A stretch of DNA of 57,389 nucleotides, from assembly GCF_023115445.1 (NCBI RefSeq), contig NZ_JALDUI010000015.1:1-57389 (forward strand), read 5' to 3'. This stretch comes from Streptococcus sp. oral taxon 431 (GTDB taxonomy: Bacteria > Bacillota > Bacilli > Lactobacillales > Streptococcaceae). Shown here one piece after another: positions 47,174 to 57,000 of the stretch. The translations under genes and the position numbers were made by a program. Below the pieces are notes generated by a model that saw nothing but the letters and a program-made list of their open reading frames with translations, had not been told where the DNA came from and ran no database searches. Numbering within the stretch: position 1 is the first letter of the stretch; each line of letters begins with the position of its first letter.

Positions 47174-47850
47174 TGAAGATGAATTTAAAAGAAAATACGA
47201 ACCTTGTTTTTCAACAGATATCGAATGCAGTTCAGGAAGCTGGTCGTGAAAACGACTCGGTTTCTGTGATTGCGGTGACCAAATATGTAGATGTTGAAAC
47301 AGCCTCAGCTTTGGTTTCGCAAGGAGTGCAACACATTGGTGAGAACCGTGTTGATAAATTTCTTGACAAGTATCATGCTCTAAGTGATAAGAATCTTACC
47401 TGGCATTTGATTGGAACCTTACAGAGACGTAAAGTCAAGGAAGTGATTTCTTATGTGGATTATTTTCATGCTTTAGATTCATTAAAGCTAGCTCAGGAAA
47501 TTCAAAAACGAGCAGACCACAAGATTAAGTGCTTTTTGCAAGTAAATATTTCTAAGGAAGAGAGCAAGCACGGTTTTTCGAAAGAAGAATTGTTAGCCCT
47601 CTTACCAGAACTTTCAGAATTAGACCAGATTGAGTATGTGGGACTGATGACCATGGCTCCATTTGAAGCAACTAGTCAAGAGTTACTAGAGATATTTAAA
47701 GAAACGCAAGAATTGCAAAAAAACATTCAAGAAAAACATCTCCCCAATATGCCGATGACAGAACTAAGTATGGGTATGAGTCGAGACTTCAAAGAAGCGA
47801 TTCAATGTGGTTCAACTTTCGTTCGAATCGGCACAGCATTTTTTAAGTAG
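47173..47850 (+). CDS. ylmE: YlmE: PLP homeostasis protein (YggS/PROSC family)
   Basis: A 225-residue fold-type III PLP-binding protein: VIAVTKYV (PLP lysine, near residue 34), HIGENRVDKF, WHLIGTLQRRK, NISKEESKHGF and a C-terminal MTELSMGMSRDFKEAI with STFVRIGTAFF. It has no proven catalytic activity and keeps PLP/amino-acid balance. The ATG overlaps the ftsZ stop; a second ATG two codons later (MNLKEN) may be the true start. Part of the fts-ylm cluster. Confidence 0.92.
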
Positions 47851-47859
47851 GAAATAACC

Positions 47860-48411
47860 ATGTCACTAAAAAATAAATTTGAAAAGTTTATAGATTATTT
47901 CACTGAAGATGGAGAAGAAGTGGCACCAAACGTTGCTGAATTAAAGCCTGAAAAAACGCTAACATCAGTTTCTGCCCCCATGGAAGAACTTCCACAAGCT
48001 CAACAACTTCCCCAGCCTTCACAAGTGAATTCAAAGGAAAAAAACATTACGCGCCTTCATGCTCGTCAGCAAGAATTAGCGATGAAGAGTCATCGTAGTA
48101 CAGAAAAGGTAACCATTGATGTTCGTTATCCTCGTCGCTACGAAGATGCAACGGATATCGTTGATTTACTAGCAGGTAATGAAAGTATTTTAATCGATTT
48201 CCAATACATGACTGAAGTACAAGCGCGTCGTTGTCTAGACTATTTAGATGGAGCTCGTCATGTACTTGCTGGTGAATTAAGAAAGGTTGCAAATACCATG
48301 TACCTTTTGACACCAGTAGGAGTTGTGGTTAACATCGAAGATATTCGTTTGCCTGAGGGAACTCATGGTGAAGAGTTTGATTTCGATATGAAGAGAAAAC
48401 GAGTGAGATAA
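47860..48411 (+). CDS. sepF: Cell division protein SepF (YlmF)
   Basis: A 183-residue FtsZ-associated protein. The N-terminal amphipathic helix ([14 protein letters not shown]) binds the membrane, a variable Pro/Gln-rich linker (about 30-65) follows, and the DUF552 core (about 80-170; [25 protein letters not shown]) forms rings that bundle FtsZ. It overlaps ylmG by 1 bp. Confidence 0.95.
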   Translation: MSLKNKFEKFIDYFTEDGEEVAPNVAELKPEKTLTSVSAPMEELPQAQQLPQPSQVNSKEKNITRLHARQQELAMKSHRSTEKVTIDVRYPRRYEDATDIVDLLAGNESILIDFQYMTEVQARRCLDYLDGARHVLAGELRKVANTMYLLTPVGVVVNIEDIRLPEGTHGEEFDFDMKRKRVR

Positions 48412-48674
48412 TGATATTTCTAGTTCGCTTTATTCAAAACGCTACAGATATCTATTCTATGATACTTGTAGCGTTTGCTCTCTTATCCTGGTTTCCAAAT
48501 GCCTATGAGACTAGAGCAGGTCGTTTGTTGACTAATTTAGTCAAACCGATTCTTCAACCCTTGAGACGTCTGCCGCTAAGTATTGGTGGTTTAGATTTTT
48601 CAGTTTGGGTGGCTGTCGTTTTAGTTCATTTACTTGGAAACTATCTGATCCGTTTTCTTTTAATACTAGCATGA
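48411..48674 (+). CDS. ylmG: YlmG: YggT-family membrane protein
   Basis: An 87-residue protein with two transmembrane helices (about 8-28 and 62-85) and the family linker RAGRLLTNLVKPILQPLRRLP. It is linked to cell-division and envelope functions through its conserved place in the cluster. It overlaps ylmH by 4 bp (ATGA). Confidence 0.92.
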   Translation: MIFLVRFIQNATDIYSMILVAFALLSWFPNAYETRAGRLLTNLVKPILQPLRRLPLSIGGLDFSVWVAVVLVHLLGNYLIRFLLILA

Positions 48675-49456
48675 GAAAAGATATCTATCAGCATTTTTCA
48701 GTCGAGGATATTCCTTTTATTGATAAAGGTTTGGAGTGGCTTAGGCAGGTTGAAGAGCACTACGCTCCCATCTTAACTCCTTTTATCAACCCCCATCAGG
48801 CCTTTATTTTAAAGACATTTGGCAATCATCAAGGGATTCAAGTTTTTTCTAGCAATGATTTTGTAGCTAGCGAGTATAGTCGTGTACTACTTGCACCAGA
48901 TTATTTCATACCGACTTTGACGGATTTTGAAATGGAATTGCTTGAGATTGTTTATTCTAGTAAGTTTGACCAATTGACACATTCCAGGATTTTAGGAACT
49001 GTTCTGAATCGTTTAGGAATCGATCGCAAGTTGTTTGGTGATATATTGGTAACGGAAAATAGAGCTCAAATCATTGTGGACCGGAAATTCACTTCCCTCT
49101 TCCAAGACGGGATTCAAAAGATTGCCAAACTACCTGTCAAGCTAGAAGTCGTATCTTTTGAAGATCTGGTAGAGGCCGAGAATGATTATCAGGAAAAGGA
49201 AGTTTTGGTTCCGAGTATGCGCTTGGATGCTTTCTTGTCAAATGTTCTGAAATTGTCTCGCTCGCAGACAGCTGATTTGTTAGAAAGAAAATATGTTCAG
49301 GTAAATTATCATCTGGTTGAAAAATCTGATTATCAAGTTAAGATTGGTGATTTAGTAAGTGTCAGACGTTTTGGAAGGATTAGTGTTCTGAGAGAAAATG
49401 GTCAAACAAAAAGGGATAAGAAGAAATTGACAATACAATTATTATTAAGTAAGTGA
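48671..49456 (+). CDS. ylmH: YlmH: S4-domain RNA-binding protein
   Basis: A 261-residue protein starting MRKDIYQHFS. The N-terminal two-thirds is the YlmH-specific domain. A C-terminal S4 fold (about 183-250; MRLDAFLSNVLKLSRSQTADLLERKYVQVN) binds structured RNA. Related proteins act in stalled-ribosome rescue. The start overlaps the ylmG stop; an upstream in-frame ATG would run antiparallel to YlmG coding logic and is rejected. Confidence 0.92.
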   Translation: MRKDIYQHFSVEDIPFIDKGLEWLRQVEEHYAPILTPFINPHQAFILKTFGNHQGIQVFSSNDFVASEYSRVLLAPDYFIPTLTDFEMELLEIVYSSKFDQLTHSRILGTVLNRLGIDRKLFGDILVTENRAQIIVDRKFTSLFQDGIQKIAKLPVKLEVVSFEDLVEAENDYQEKEVLVPSMRLDAFLSNVLKLSRSQTADLLERKYVQVNYHLVEKSDYQVKIGDLVSVRRFGRISVLRENGQTKRDKKKLTIQLLLSK

Positions 49457-49465
49457 GGGGAAAAT

Positions 49466-50224
49466 ATGCCAATTACATCGTTAGAGATTAAGGATAAAAG
49501 CTTTAGTACTAAGTTTAGAGGTTTTGATCCTGAAGAAGTTGATGAATTTCTCGATATTGTAGTTCGAGACTATGAAACATTGGTTCGAAGTAACCATGAT
49601 AAAGAGCAACAAATTAGAAATTTAGAAGAGCGTTTGTCTTATTTTGATGAGATGAAAGATTCATTGAGTCAGTCTGTGTTAATTGCTCAAGATACTGCTG
49701 AGCGAGTTAAACAAGCAGCTACTGAACGCTCTCATAATATCATTCATCATGCTGAACAGGAATCACAACGTTTGCTTGATGAAGCTAAGTACAAAGCAAA
49801 TGAAATTTTACGTCAAGCAACTGATAATGCTAAGAAGGTTGCGATTGAGACAGAAGAACTGAAGAATAAGAGTCGCGTCTTCCATCAACGCTTGAAATCT
49901 ACAATTGAAAGTCAATTGGCCATCGTTGATTCATCTGATTGGGAAGAAATTTTACGTCCAACAGCAACTTATTTACAAACCAGTGATGAGGTCTTTAAAG
50001 AGGTGGTTAGAGAGGCTTTGGGGGAAAATATTTCAGCATTTCATGAGGAGGAAGCCAATGATTTGACTCGTCAGTTTTCACCTGAAGAGGTTGCTGAGCT
50101 CCAAGCACGTATAGAAGCAACTAATCGTGAATTGATGGAAGCACAGGATGAATCAACTTTATCTGACTTATCTTCGTTAGTAAATAATGAAATGAGTTCT
50201 GAGTCTAAAGAGGATTCAGAATAA
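49466..50224 (+). CDS. divIVA: Cell division protein DivIVA
   Basis: A 252-residue coiled-coil protein that marks septa and poles. The conserved N-terminal membrane-binding domain is ITSLEIKDKSFSTKFRGFDPEEVDEFLD (about 3-30), followed by two long coiled-coil regions (about 32-150 and 205-230) and an acidic C terminus. GAGGGG lies upstream. Last gene of the division cluster. Confidence 0.95.
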   Translation: MPITSLEIKDKSFSTKFRGFDPEEVDEFLDIVVRDYETLVRSNHDKEQQIRNLEERLSYFDEMKDSLSQSVLIAQDTAERVKQAATERSHNIIHHAEQESQRLLDEAKYKANEILRQATDNAKKVAIETEELKNKSRVFHQRLKSTIESQLAIVDSSDWEEILRPTATYLQTSDEVFKEVVREALGENISAFHEEEANDLTRQFSPEEVAELQARIEATNRELMEAQDESTLSDLSSLVNNEMSSESKEDSE

Positions 50225-50249
50225 CAATTTCTCAACATTTGTAATTGTA

Positions 50250-50475
50250 AAATCTGAGAACAAGATCTTATCAAACATATTTCCAGCGAGTAGGAGATGG
50301 TGGAAGTCCTACAATCCCTGTTGATAAGATTATCCTCTCAAGTTATCAAGTCTGAAGTTAGTAGGATTTGACGTTCCCCACGTTACGGGAAAAGAGGGAG
50401 AAAGACTAGTTCTTTTTCCGAACAAAGGTGGTACCACGATTTTCGTCCTTTTTAGCGAGTCGTGGTTTTTATTTT
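50250..50475 (+). ncRNA. T-box riboswitch, isoleucine type
   Basis: The stem I base pairs AUCUUAUCAA (from about 50264) with UUGAUAAGAU (from about 50321). Its specifier region reads AATCCC after the inner GTAGG/CCTAC helix, giving an AUC isoleucine codon. The T-box AGGTGGTACCACG is at 50426-50438. The competing terminator pairs CCACGA with TCGTGG and ends in T. Uncharged tRNA-Ile should open ileS. Confidence 0.9.
50433..50470 (+). terminator. T-box-controlled terminator
   Basis: CCACGA...TCGTGG stem followed by TTTTTATTTT. Mutually exclusive with the T-box antiterminator. Confidence 0.85.
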
Positions 50476-50498
50476 GTCTATATAAAAAAGGAGATATC

Positions 50499-53291
50499 AT
50501 GAAACTCAAAGAAACTTTAAATCTTGGGAAAACTGACTTCCCAATGCGTGCAGGCCTTCCAACCAAAGAGCCAGTCTGGCAAAAAGAATGGGAAGAAGCA
50601 AAATTGTACCAACGCCGTCAAGAATTAAATGAAGGAAAACCTCATTTCACTCTTCATGATGGACCTCCATACGCTAACGGAAATATCCACGTTGGTCATG
50701 CTATGAACAAGATTTCAAAAGATATCATTGTTCGTTCTAAGTCTATGTCAGGATTCTACGCACCATACATCCCAGGTTGGGATACACACGGACTACCAAT
50801 CGAGCAAGTTTTGGCTAAACAAGGTGTTAAACGTAAAGAGATGGACTTGGTTGAGTACTTGAAACTTTGCCGTGAATACGCTCTTTCTCAAGTAGATAAA
50901 CAGCGTGAAGACTTCAAGCGCTTGGGTGTTTCAGGTGACTGGGAAAATCCTTATGTGACTTTGACTCCTGACTATGAAGCAGCCCAAATCCGTGTCTTCG
51001 GTGAGATGGCAAACAAAGGTTATATCTACCGTGGTGCTAAGCCAGTTTACTGGTCTTGGTCATCTGAGTCAGCTCTTGCTGAAGCGGAGATTGAATACCA
51101 CGACTTGGTATCAACATCACTTTACTATGCCAACAAGGTTAAAGATGGCAAAGGTGTTCTAGATACAGATACTTATATCGTTGTCTGGACAACTACTCCA
51201 TTTACTATCACAGCTTCTCGTGGTTTGACAGTTGGTGCAGATATTGATTACGTTTTGGTTCAACCTACTGGTGAAGCTCGTAAGTTTGTGGTCGCTGCAG
51301 AATTATTGACTAGCTTGTCTGAGAAATTTGGCTGGACTGATGTTCAAGTTTTGGCGACTTATCGTGGTCAAGAATTGAACCATATCGTGACAGAACACCC
51401 ATGGGATACTGCAGTAGATGAACTCGTTATCCTTGGTGACCACGTTACAACTGACTCTGGTACAGGTATCGTCCATACAGCTCCTGGTTTTGGTGAGGAC
51501 GACTACAATGTTGGTGTGGCTAATGGTCTTGAAGTTGCTGTGACAGTTAACGAACGTGGTATCATGATGGCTAATGCTGGCGCTGAGTTTGAAGGTCAAT
51601 TCTACGACAAGGTAGTGCCAACTGTCATTGAAAAACTAGGCAACCTCCTTCTTGCTCAAGAAGAAATCTCTCACTCCTACCCATTTGACTGGCGTACGAA
51701 AAAACCAATCATCTGGCGTGCAGTTCCACAATGGTTTGCTTCAGTATCAAAATTCCGTCAAGAAATCTTGGATGAAATTGAAAAGGTTAAATTCCACTCA
51801 GAATGGGGTAAAGTCCGTCTTTACAACATGATTCGTGACCGTGGTGACTGGGTTATCTCTCGTCAACGTGCTTGGGGTGTTCCACTTCCGATCTTCTATG
51901 CTGAAGATGGCACGCCAATCATGACAGCTGAAACGATTGAACATGTAGCTCAACTCTTTGAGGAACATGGTTCAATTATCTGGTGGGAACGTGATGCTAA
52001 AGACCTCTTGCCAGAAGGATTTACACATCCAGGTTCACCAAATGGTGAGTTCAAGAAAGAAACAGACATCATGGACGTTTGGTTCGACTCAGGTTCATCA
52101 TGGAATGGTGTCGTGGTTAACCGTCCAGAACTCAAATACCCAGCCGACCTCTACCTTGAAGGTTCTGACCAATACCGTGGTTGGTTCAACTCTTCTCTTA
52201 TCACATCTGTGGCTAACCATGGTGTGGCACCATACAAACAAATCTTGTCACAAGGTTTTGCCCTTGATGGTAAAGGTGAGAAGATGTCTAAATCTCTTGG
52301 AAATACCATTGCTCCAAGCGATGTTGAGAAACAATTTGGTGCTGAAATCTTGCGTCTCTGGGTAACAAGTGTTGACTCAAGCAACGATGTACGTATCTCT
52401 ATGGATATCTTGAGCCAAGTTTCTGAAACTTACCGCAAGATCCGTAACACTCTTCGTTTCTTAATTGCTAACACATCTGACTTTAACCCAGCTGAGGATG
52501 CAGTAGCTTACGAAGAACTTCGTTCAGTTGACAAGTACATGACCATCCGCTTTAACCAGCTTGTGAAGACCATTCGTGATGCTTATGCCAACTTTGAATT
52601 CTTGACGATTTATAAGGCTTTGGTGAACTTTATTAACGTTGATCTGTCTGCTTTCTACCTTGATTTTGCCAAAGATGTTGTCTACATCGAAGGTGCCAAA
52701 TCACTCGAACGTCGTCAAATGCAAACAGTATTTTATGACATCCTTGTCAAAATTACTAAGCTCTTGACGCCAATCCTTCCTCACACTGCGGAAGAAATCT
52801 GGTCATATCTTGAGTTTGAAACTGAAGACTTCGTTCAATTATCAGAATTGCCAGAAGCTCAAACCTTTGCGAACCAAGAAGAAATCTTGGACACATGGGC
52901 AGCCTTCATGGACTTCCGTGGTCAAGCTCAAAAAGCCTTGGAAGAAGCTCGTAATGCCAAAGTCATCGGTAAATCACTTGAAGCTCACTTGACAGTTTAT
53001 CCAAATGAAGTGGTACAAACCCTTCTTGGAGCTGTTGATAGCAATGTAGCTCAACTTTTGATTGTGTCTGAGTTGACCATCGCAGAAGGTGCAGCTCCAG
53101 AAGGTGCAGTAGCCTTTGAAGATGTAGCTTTCACTGTAGAACGTGCAGCTGGTGAAGTGTGTGACCGTTGCCGTCGTATCGACCCGACAACAGCAGAACG
53201 TCATTACCACGCAATCATCTGTGACCACTGCGCAATCATCGTAGAAGAAAACTTTGCGGAAGCAGTCGCAGAAGGATTTGAAGTAAAATAA
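50499..53291 (+). CDS. ileS: Isoleucyl-tRNA synthetase
   Basis: A 930-residue class I synthetase. The HIGH-type motif HVGH is at residues 64-67, the editing (CP1) domain spans about 200-390 ([29 protein letters not shown]), and KMSKS is at about 595-599. The C-terminal zinc finger has Cys888-x2-Cys891 and Cys908-x2-Cys911. AAAGGAGAT precedes the ATG. Controlled by the T-box leader directly upstream. Confidence 0.98.
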   Translation: MKLKETLNLGKTDFPMRAGLPTKEPVWQKEWEEAKLYQRRQELNEGKPHFTLHDGPPYANGNIHVGHAMNKISKDIIVRSKSMSGFYAPYIPGWDTHGLPIEQVLAKQGVKRKEMDLVEYLKLCREYALSQVDKQREDFKRLGVSGDWENPYVTLTPDYEAAQIRVFGEMANKGYIYRGAKPVYWSWSSESALAEAEIEYHDLVSTSLYYANKVKDGKGVLDTDTYIVVWTTTPFTITASRGLTVGADIDYVLVQPTGEARKFVVAAELLTSLSEKFGWTDVQVLATYRGQELNHIVTEHPWDTAVDELVILGDHVTTDSGTGIVHTAPGFGEDDYNVGVANGLEVAVTVNERGIMMANAGAEFEGQFYDKVVPTVIEKLGNLLLAQEEISHSYPFDWRTKKPIIWRAVPQWFASVSKFRQEILDEIEKVKFHSEWGKVRLYNMIRDRGDWVISRQRAWGVPLPIFYAEDGTPIMTAETIEHVAQLFEEHGSIIWWERDAKDLLPEGFTHPGSPNGEFKKETDIMDVWFDSGSSWNGVVVNRPELKYPADLYLEGSDQYRGWFNSSLITSVANHGVAPYKQILSQGFALDGKGEKMSKSLGNTIAPSDVEKQFGAEILRLWVTSVDSSNDVRISMDILSQVSETYRKIRNTLRFLIANTSDFNPAEDAVAYEELRSVDKYMTIRFNQLVKTIRDAYANFEFLTIYKALVNFINVDLSAFYLDFAKDVVYIEGAKSLERRQMQTVFYDILVKITKLLTPILPHTAEEIWSYLEFETEDFVQLSELPEAQTFANQEEILDTWAAFMDFRGQAQKALEEARNAKVIGKSLEAHLTVYPNEVVQTLLGAVDSNVAQLLIVSELTIAEGAAPEGAVAFEDVAFTVERAAGEVCDRCRRIDPTTAERHYHAIICDHCAIIVEENFAEAVAEGFEVK

Positions 53292-53318
53292 AAGTAAAAA
53301 ATGGCGAGGGTAGTCCAA

Positions 53319-53430
53319 AGGGTAATTTGAAAAGAAAGGCCAATAGCACTCTCCAACATTAAACGCATAATATCAAGATTTTTGCAAGTCTGGTATTATG
53401 CGTTTTTTTATTGTAATGCCCTTTTTACCA
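53319..53430. repeat. SPRITE element, copy 3 (ileS terminator)
   Basis: The outer ends are AAAGGGTAA and TTTTTACCA. The main stem is AAACGCATAATATCA (53361-53375) with TGGTATTATGCGTTT (53391-53405), followed by T. It shares the ATAATATCAAG...TATTATGCG core with copies 1 and 2 and is well placed to terminate ileS. Confidence 0.78.
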
Positions 53431-53443
53431 AGTATCTTTTTTG

Positions 53444-53661
53444 TATAGTGGATTGAATCCATAATATAGTAGATTGAATCTAAAATCATACATTATGACT
53501 GCTAAAAATATTTCTAGAAATTAGTTTGACTTTCCTAATCGAATTGTTCATACCTTATTTCAATCAAATATAGTATAGCACACTGTTGCTTCTAAAATAT
53601 GGATAGAAATTGATTTGATTTCCCTAGTCAATTTGTTCAGATTTTATTTCATTTTACTATA
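53444..53661. repeat. RUP interrupted by another RUP (outer element)
   Basis: The left piece (53444-53464, starting TATAGTGGATTGAATCC) and the right piece (53573-53661, ending TTATTTCATTTTACTATA) together make about 110 bp, the length of one RUP in reverse orientation. They are separated by a complete second RUP. The right part is more diverged, as expected for the older element. Confidence 0.75.
53465..53572. repeat. Inner RUP, inserted in the outer RUP
   Basis: About 108 bp, starting TATAGTAGATTGAATCT and ending CAATCAAATATA, in reverse orientation relative to the copy at 238. It is inserted at a TA of the outer RUP. Confidence 0.78.
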
Positions 53662-53958
53662 AAATAAAATTGCTCTTTTTTGTTAGCAGGCTGCTTAAGA
53701 AATATCTAAGCCCGTGTATAAATTTGGAATTCTAGCAGCTAATCAACGTATTCTAGGAAGCTAAGGAAAGAGTTTCTAACAAAACATATAATATATATGT
53801 TTGTGTGGTGAAAATTTTTGCTCTTTTTGATTTTAAAAGAACATCAAGTTTTTAAGAAAAAAACTAACAAAATAGAGAAAAACTATATTTAGATATTATA
53901 AAAACCTATATGTATACATTTGGAATATAATAAACCGAAAGAAATCGAAAGAATAAAT
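53662..53958. other. Intergenic upstream of the adhesin gene
   Basis: Strongly AT-rich. No ORF or RNA gene recognised. Confidence 0.4.
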
Positions 53959-53987
53959 TTGATTTATCTAAGTAAAAAGATTATAAT
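53959..53987 (+). promoter_or_regulatory. Promoter of the adhesin gene
   Basis: TTGATT, a 17-bp spacer, then TATAAT. AAAGGAG lies 9 bp before the ATG at 54034. Confidence 0.65.
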
Positions 53988-54033
53988 AAAATTGTATTTA
54001 TACTACTACATAAACACAAAAGGAGAATATTTG

Positions 54034-57000
54034 ATGTATTTTAATCGTAAAAATGCGGAACAGAAGAACTGGCGTATGATCAAAAAAGGGAAACATTTCT
54101 TGTTTGGTTGTTCGCTAGTCTTTGCGGTTGGAGCTACACTAGCTACTCCAACGGTTCACGCTGACAGTGTAGAAGCTAAGACAGAAGCTACAAATTCAGC
54201 AACACAAAATGAACCTACTGCAGAGGCGACGACCTATGCGGCACCAGCTGCAACTAGCCCAGTTGCGACTGAAGCAGTAGAAGCAAATTCAGCAACAACT
54301 GTCGTTTCAGCTGACAAATCTCAACTAGAAGCTGTTTTGACACAAGCTAAAGCTAAAAACTTGGATGGTCAAGAAGCTTCAGTTAAAGCTGAAGTAGCAG
54401 CTGCAATTGCAGAAGCAGAAGCATTAGTTGCGAACGGATCTGTAAGCCAAGATCAAATCAACCAAAGTGTTGAACGTTTGACTCAAGCTGTGGCAAGTGT
54501 GAAGGAAGTTACTGAAGCAGCAATTGAGAAAACATCGGAAGCAACTACAGAATCTTCAGCAACTCCTAAAGTAAGAAGCAGACGTGCGACTACTGAAGGA
54601 ACAACTCGTTCAATTGATGAAACTAACCTTGCTCGTGCTATCGTAACCAAGGAAAACTTTGAAAGTTTCTTCCAAGAAGGTGGAACTGCAAGTTATGAAA
54701 AATCTTCAGGAACTATTAAGTTGACAGAAGATGTATCAGGACAGGCTGGTAATGCCTACCTACGTTTTAAAATCGATCCTAGCCAAGATTTCTCTTTCAC
54801 TGGTAAAGTAGATATTGGTAATAAATATGAAGGACACGAAGTGGATGGTCGTGCTGGTGGTGACGGAGTCGGTTTTGTCTTCCATACAGGTAAGCAAAGT
54901 CAACTAGGTCTTTCTGGTGCATCAATCGGTATGGGTGGAATTAATGCAGCTTTTGGTTTCAAACTTGACTCATGGTGGAATAAAGGTACTCCAAAACCTG
55001 AAATCAAATCAATGGCAGATCCTTCATACAACCGTGGAGATACGAATCATGCGTTCGGTGCGTTTTATTCATCAAACAATCAAGGAAGAGTAAATTCTAT
55101 TACAGAGATGAAACCTTTAAATCCAGCACCAAATGGACAATGGGTTGATTTCAAGATTAACTATAATGGAACTAAAAAAGAATTCACGGTAACATACGGT
55201 AGCCAAACTTGGACAACAAAACTTGATAAATCTAGCCGTAGTATGACAAATGAAGCCAAGAATGCTTTGACTGCTAGAAATGCTACCTATGCCCTCTCAT
55301 TTGTCGGAAGTACAGGTTCTGGTACAAACTTGCAACGTGTTCAGATTGAAAAATTTGAGTTTACAGCGCCACAAATCGTCCACATGAAATTTGTTGATGA
55401 AAGTGGTCAAGAAATCGAAGCAAGTAGTGCGATTCCAGGTGACGAAAATGAAGTTATTAATCTGAGCACTCAAGACAAAAAGATTGCAGCAGTTGAAGCT
55501 AAAGGGTATACACTGAAAGAAATTGATTCTAGCAAGGCTCCTTCATACATTAAAGAAAACAACACAGTTACCCTAACTCCAGGTGGTCAATTGTTGACTT
55601 ATGTATTTAAAGTAAAAGATACCACACCACCAGCAGCCCCAACTGTAAATTCAGTTACAGCAGGCGCTACAGCGGTAACGGGTACAGCCGAAGCAGGCTC
55701 AACCGTAGAAGTAACTCTTCCAGGTGGGTCTAAAGTATCCGCGAAAGCCGACCAAGATGGAAGCTACAGTGTTCCAGTAAGTGCCTTGAAGGAAGGCGAC
55801 ACCGTATCTGTGACTGCGACAGATGACGCTGGTAACAAGTCAACACCGACATCAGTAACGGTACCAGATAAAACGGCCCCAGCAGCCCCAACTGTGAACC
55901 CAGTTAAGGCAGGTGCTACAGCCATCACAGGTACAGCCGAAGCAGGTTCGACAGTAGAAGTAACCCTTCAAGATGGACAAAAATCCTCTGCAAAAGCTGG
56001 AGAAAATGGTGAGTTTTCAATTCCAGTTCCAGCTTTGAATGCTGATGATCAAATTAGTGTTACAGCAACAGATGTAGCTAAAAACACATCAACTCCAACT
56101 AAAGTTACTGTAAAAGAGACAGTTCGTCCGACCTTACACATTCCATATGATGATCCTGCGACACAAGCCATTTATGTTTACTCTGGTGAAGAAAATAATA
56201 TTGAGCTAAAGGTAACTGATAATTCAGGTAAGATTGTAAAAGCTTATCTAGCTTTACCACAAGATAACCGCAGTGGGCTTGGTGCAGAAGACACTACCTT
56301 CTTAAACGGTAGAACTAAAGGTGGTTTGTATCTTAAGACTGAAGGTATTCATGTAGAAACTACTGCTACAGAGTCAACTCCAGCTATCGTTCGCGTAACT
56401 GGTGAAGTTCCTAAAAACACTTACACAGAAAGTAGTGGACAATTCACTCGTTACCTCTTTGCTGAAGATGCGGCGGGTAATACAGGTTATGAACATGTTG
56501 GTGATGCGACTACACCAGGACAACTTGGGCGTATCCGTTTTATGTGGAAACCACAGTCATTCAAATATACTGCAGTAGCTCCATCAACACCGATTAAATC
56601 AAATACTGTTCCAGAAGCGAGTGTCCTTGAAAAAGCTGTTAAAGATGCGAACCCAACTTTCAGCGATAAGATTGAAAGTGTTTCTGTAGATGGTACTAAT
56701 GTTAAGGTGACTTATAAAGATGGAAGTACAGATGTCATTCCAGCAGACTCAGTATTCAAAATTGAAGCAACAGCACCTGCAGTAACACCAGTTAAAAATC
56801 CATCAAGCCTAACTCAACCAGAAAAAGATGCAGTTAAGAAAGCAGTAGAAACAGCGAACCCAAGTGCAACTAAGGTTGAAGTAGGAACCGATGGTACAAC
56901 AACACTAACCTACTCAAATGGTTCGACAGCTAAATTGACCCCAGCACAAACTGTCAGTCAGGCAGACGTTACACCTCCAGTAGCACCAACTGTAAATGCA

